Assembly: GCA_031425095.1 (NCBI GenBank) | Contig: JANPIS010000054.1 | Span: forward strand, 1 to 8,207 | Length of the DNA: 8,207 nucleotides | Direction of reading: 5' to 3' | Source: JANNXQ01 sp031425095 | GTDB taxonomy: Bacteria; Verrucomicrobiota; Verrucomicrobiia; Chthoniobacterales; Chthoniobacteraceae | Shown here: in pieces, positions 8,001-8,207 of the stretch | Position numbering within the stretch: the stretch's first letter is position 1 | Layout: every line of letters starts with the position of its first letter | Position numbers and translations under genes: made by a program | Notes under the pieces: model-generated | What the model was told of the DNA's origin: nothing | The model's input: only the letters and a program-made list of their open reading frames with translations | Databases searched by the model: none

Positions 8001-8207
8001 CTGCGCCTCATCGAGCAACGAATCGAGATCGCCCGCCTTGTGCACCACACGCATCCCACGTCCGCCGCCGCCAAACGCCGCCTTGATGATCAGCGGAAAT
8101 CCGATCTGCGCCGCAACCTTCAGCGCTTCCGCGCGATCGCTCACCGGCTCCTCCGTTCCCGGCAGCGTCGGAATCTTCAGCCGCTGCGTGAGCGCGCGCG
8201 CCGCGAC
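5049..8207 (-). CDS. pyc: Pyruvate carboxylase (partial, N-terminus beyond right edge)
   Basis: This biotin enzyme makes oxaloacetate from pyruvate, bicarbonate and ATP in the cytoplasm, refilling the TCA cycle and feeding gluconeogenesis. The frame is open from the right edge to the TGA at 5051-5049, giving 1052 residues. The full family length is about 1150-1180, so roughly 120 N-terminal residues are missing. Numbering visible residues, the biotin carboxylase/ATP-grasp part has GGGGRGM (46-52), ERDCSVQRRHQKV (110-122) and EMNPRIQVEH (173-182). The carboxyltransferase part starts near LLITDTTFRDAHQS (441-454) and keeps IKDMAGL with the carbamylated Lys (619), the metal-binding HxH of HFHTHD (~648, 650) and MSGSTSQPN (678-686). 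The C-terminal biotinyl domain has EAMKM with biotinylated Lys 1017 (bases 5157-5159). The GTG at 8144 is internal, since matching sequence continues upstream (LPGTEEPV). The linker at 378-418 is unusually long and encoded by a palindromic element. A single polypeptide carrying all three domains argues against acetyl-CoA carboxylase subunits or two-subunit forms. Confidence 0.97.
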   Translation of the reverse strand, partial: VAARALTQRLKIPTLPGTEEPVSDRAEALKVAAQIGFPLIIKAAFGGGGRGMRVVHKAGDLDSLLDEAQGEAGRAFGNSAVFLEKYIPRAKHIEVQVLGDKHGNSMHLHERDCSVQRRHQKVVEIAPSVGLKDKVRHELCDASARIAREIGYDNAGTVEFLYDLDRHEWFFIEMNPRIQVEHTVTEQITGIDLVRSQILIAQGKKLDEIGLPAQADVPRNGFAIQCRVTTEDPENKFMPHYGKIITYRSAGGFGIRLDAGLGDPGAVVTPFYDSLLVKITASAPTFQTAIDRMDRALRETRIRGVKTNIPFLENVLHHAVFRGGQATTTMIDTSPELFHFRAKKDRATKLLNFLGNVIVNGNPHAKGYKPAVQFEPARLPRGAGASLAGVSSGAPPEAPRTGASGRQDAGGAPAPRSGTRQLLLELGPKKFAEWTLKQKRLLITDTTFRDAHQSLMATRVRTYDMAAIAPAVARQTPELFSLEMWGGATFDTAMRFLNEDPWNRLRLLREKVPNICFQMLLRGANAVGYTSYPANVVAGFVKHAAEAGMDIFRVFDSLNDLKNMKAAMEAVQDTHGICEGALCYTGDILDPARSKYSLKYYISLAKELEKMGAHFLAIKDMAGLCRPYAASALVKALKDEIGIPVHFHTHDTSGINAGSVLRASDAGVDVVDLAIASMSGSTSQPNLNSVVAALQHTPRETGLDLDTLNEFSDYWEQVRTFYAPFDTAPKAGSAEVYLHEMPGGQYTNLKEQAASMGLGHRWPEIARTYAEVNLLFGDIVKVTPSSKVVGDMALFLFTRGIKPADVVNLEPGSTGFPESVIDMLSGGLGEPMGGWPPAVLKAVLGHSKQPKRAKIDPVKLGDVKTELTGKLKHTATDDDLYSHLMYPAVFADYAKFVRDFSDVSCLPTPAFFYGLRPGEEIHVAIDEGKVLFIKLINVGTPDKDGRRVITYELNGYPREAVVLDKSQTKTVKTRAKAAADDPLQVGAPIPGMVTALSATVGGKVAKGDKLAVLEAMKMQTTIYAPSDGVIAEVAATAGDSVEAGDLLVKLRA
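6954..7074. repeat. Palindromic MITE-like element inserted in frame in the pyruvate carboxylase linker
   Basis: The 121-base segment has terminal inverted repeats at 6954-6984 and 7044-7074 that match at 27 of 31 positions. They include a perfect 16-base core, GCGTGGCGCGGGCGCC at 6960-6975 and its reverse complement at 7053-7068. Inside are two perfect hairpins: CGGACG/CGTCCG with a 4-base loop (6995-7010) and CTTCGGG/CCCGAAG with a 7-base loop (7016-7036). About 103 of 121 bases are G or C. No stop codon occurs in any of the six frames. It encodes visible residues 378-418 of the enzyme, rich in Gly, Ala, Pro, Arg and Ser, where the family usually has a short linker. No transposase and no clear target duplication are seen. 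The exact ends, and whether it is repeated elsewhere in the genome, are unknown. Confidence 0.72.

Overview
The window is GC-rich bacterial DNA. Every supportable gene lies on the minus strand, so the reading order runs from high to low coordinates. The surface protein at the left has an N-terminal basic stretch ending in an LEGR-IAPA motif, followed by glycine-rich beta repeats. It sits beside a secreted multidomain cyclophilin with PKD and Calx-beta-like modules. This style is typical of large extracellular proteins in the Planctomycetes-Verrucomicrobia group, and I infer a soil-type Verrucomicrobiota member (Chthoniobacterales-like). That placement comes from memory of protein style, not from a search.

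Layout: (1) 8207-5049, pyruvate carboxylase, missing its N-terminal ~120 residues beyond the right edge. (2) 5048-4940, a 109-base gap with one weak hairpin and no convincing promoter or terminator. (3) 4939-2264, an 891-residue secreted protein: signal peptide, cadherin-like segment, cyclophilin-type peptidyl-prolyl isomerase, second Ig/cadherin-like segment, two PKD domains, CARDB-like domain and a C-terminal Calx-beta-like domain. (4) 2249-1, after only 14 bases, the first 749 residues of a repeat-rich probable surface protein that continues past the left edge. Its frame has no stop in the window.

Pyruvate carboxylase is a cytoplasmic anaplerotic enzyme and has no obvious functional link to the other two genes. 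The cyclophilin and the repeat protein look like an operon of exported proteins. A role for the cyclophilin in folding or displaying its neighbour is possible but is only inference.

The most notable observation is a 121-base, ~85% GC palindromic element (6954-7074) inside the pyruvate carboxylase gene. It falls in the linker between the biotin carboxylase and carboxyltransferase domains. It has 31-base imperfect terminal inverted repeats with a perfect 16-base core, two internal hairpins and no stop codon in any of six frames. It looks like a small non-autonomous repeat that inserted in frame and was kept as a ~40-residue Gly/Ala/Pro/Arg-rich linker.
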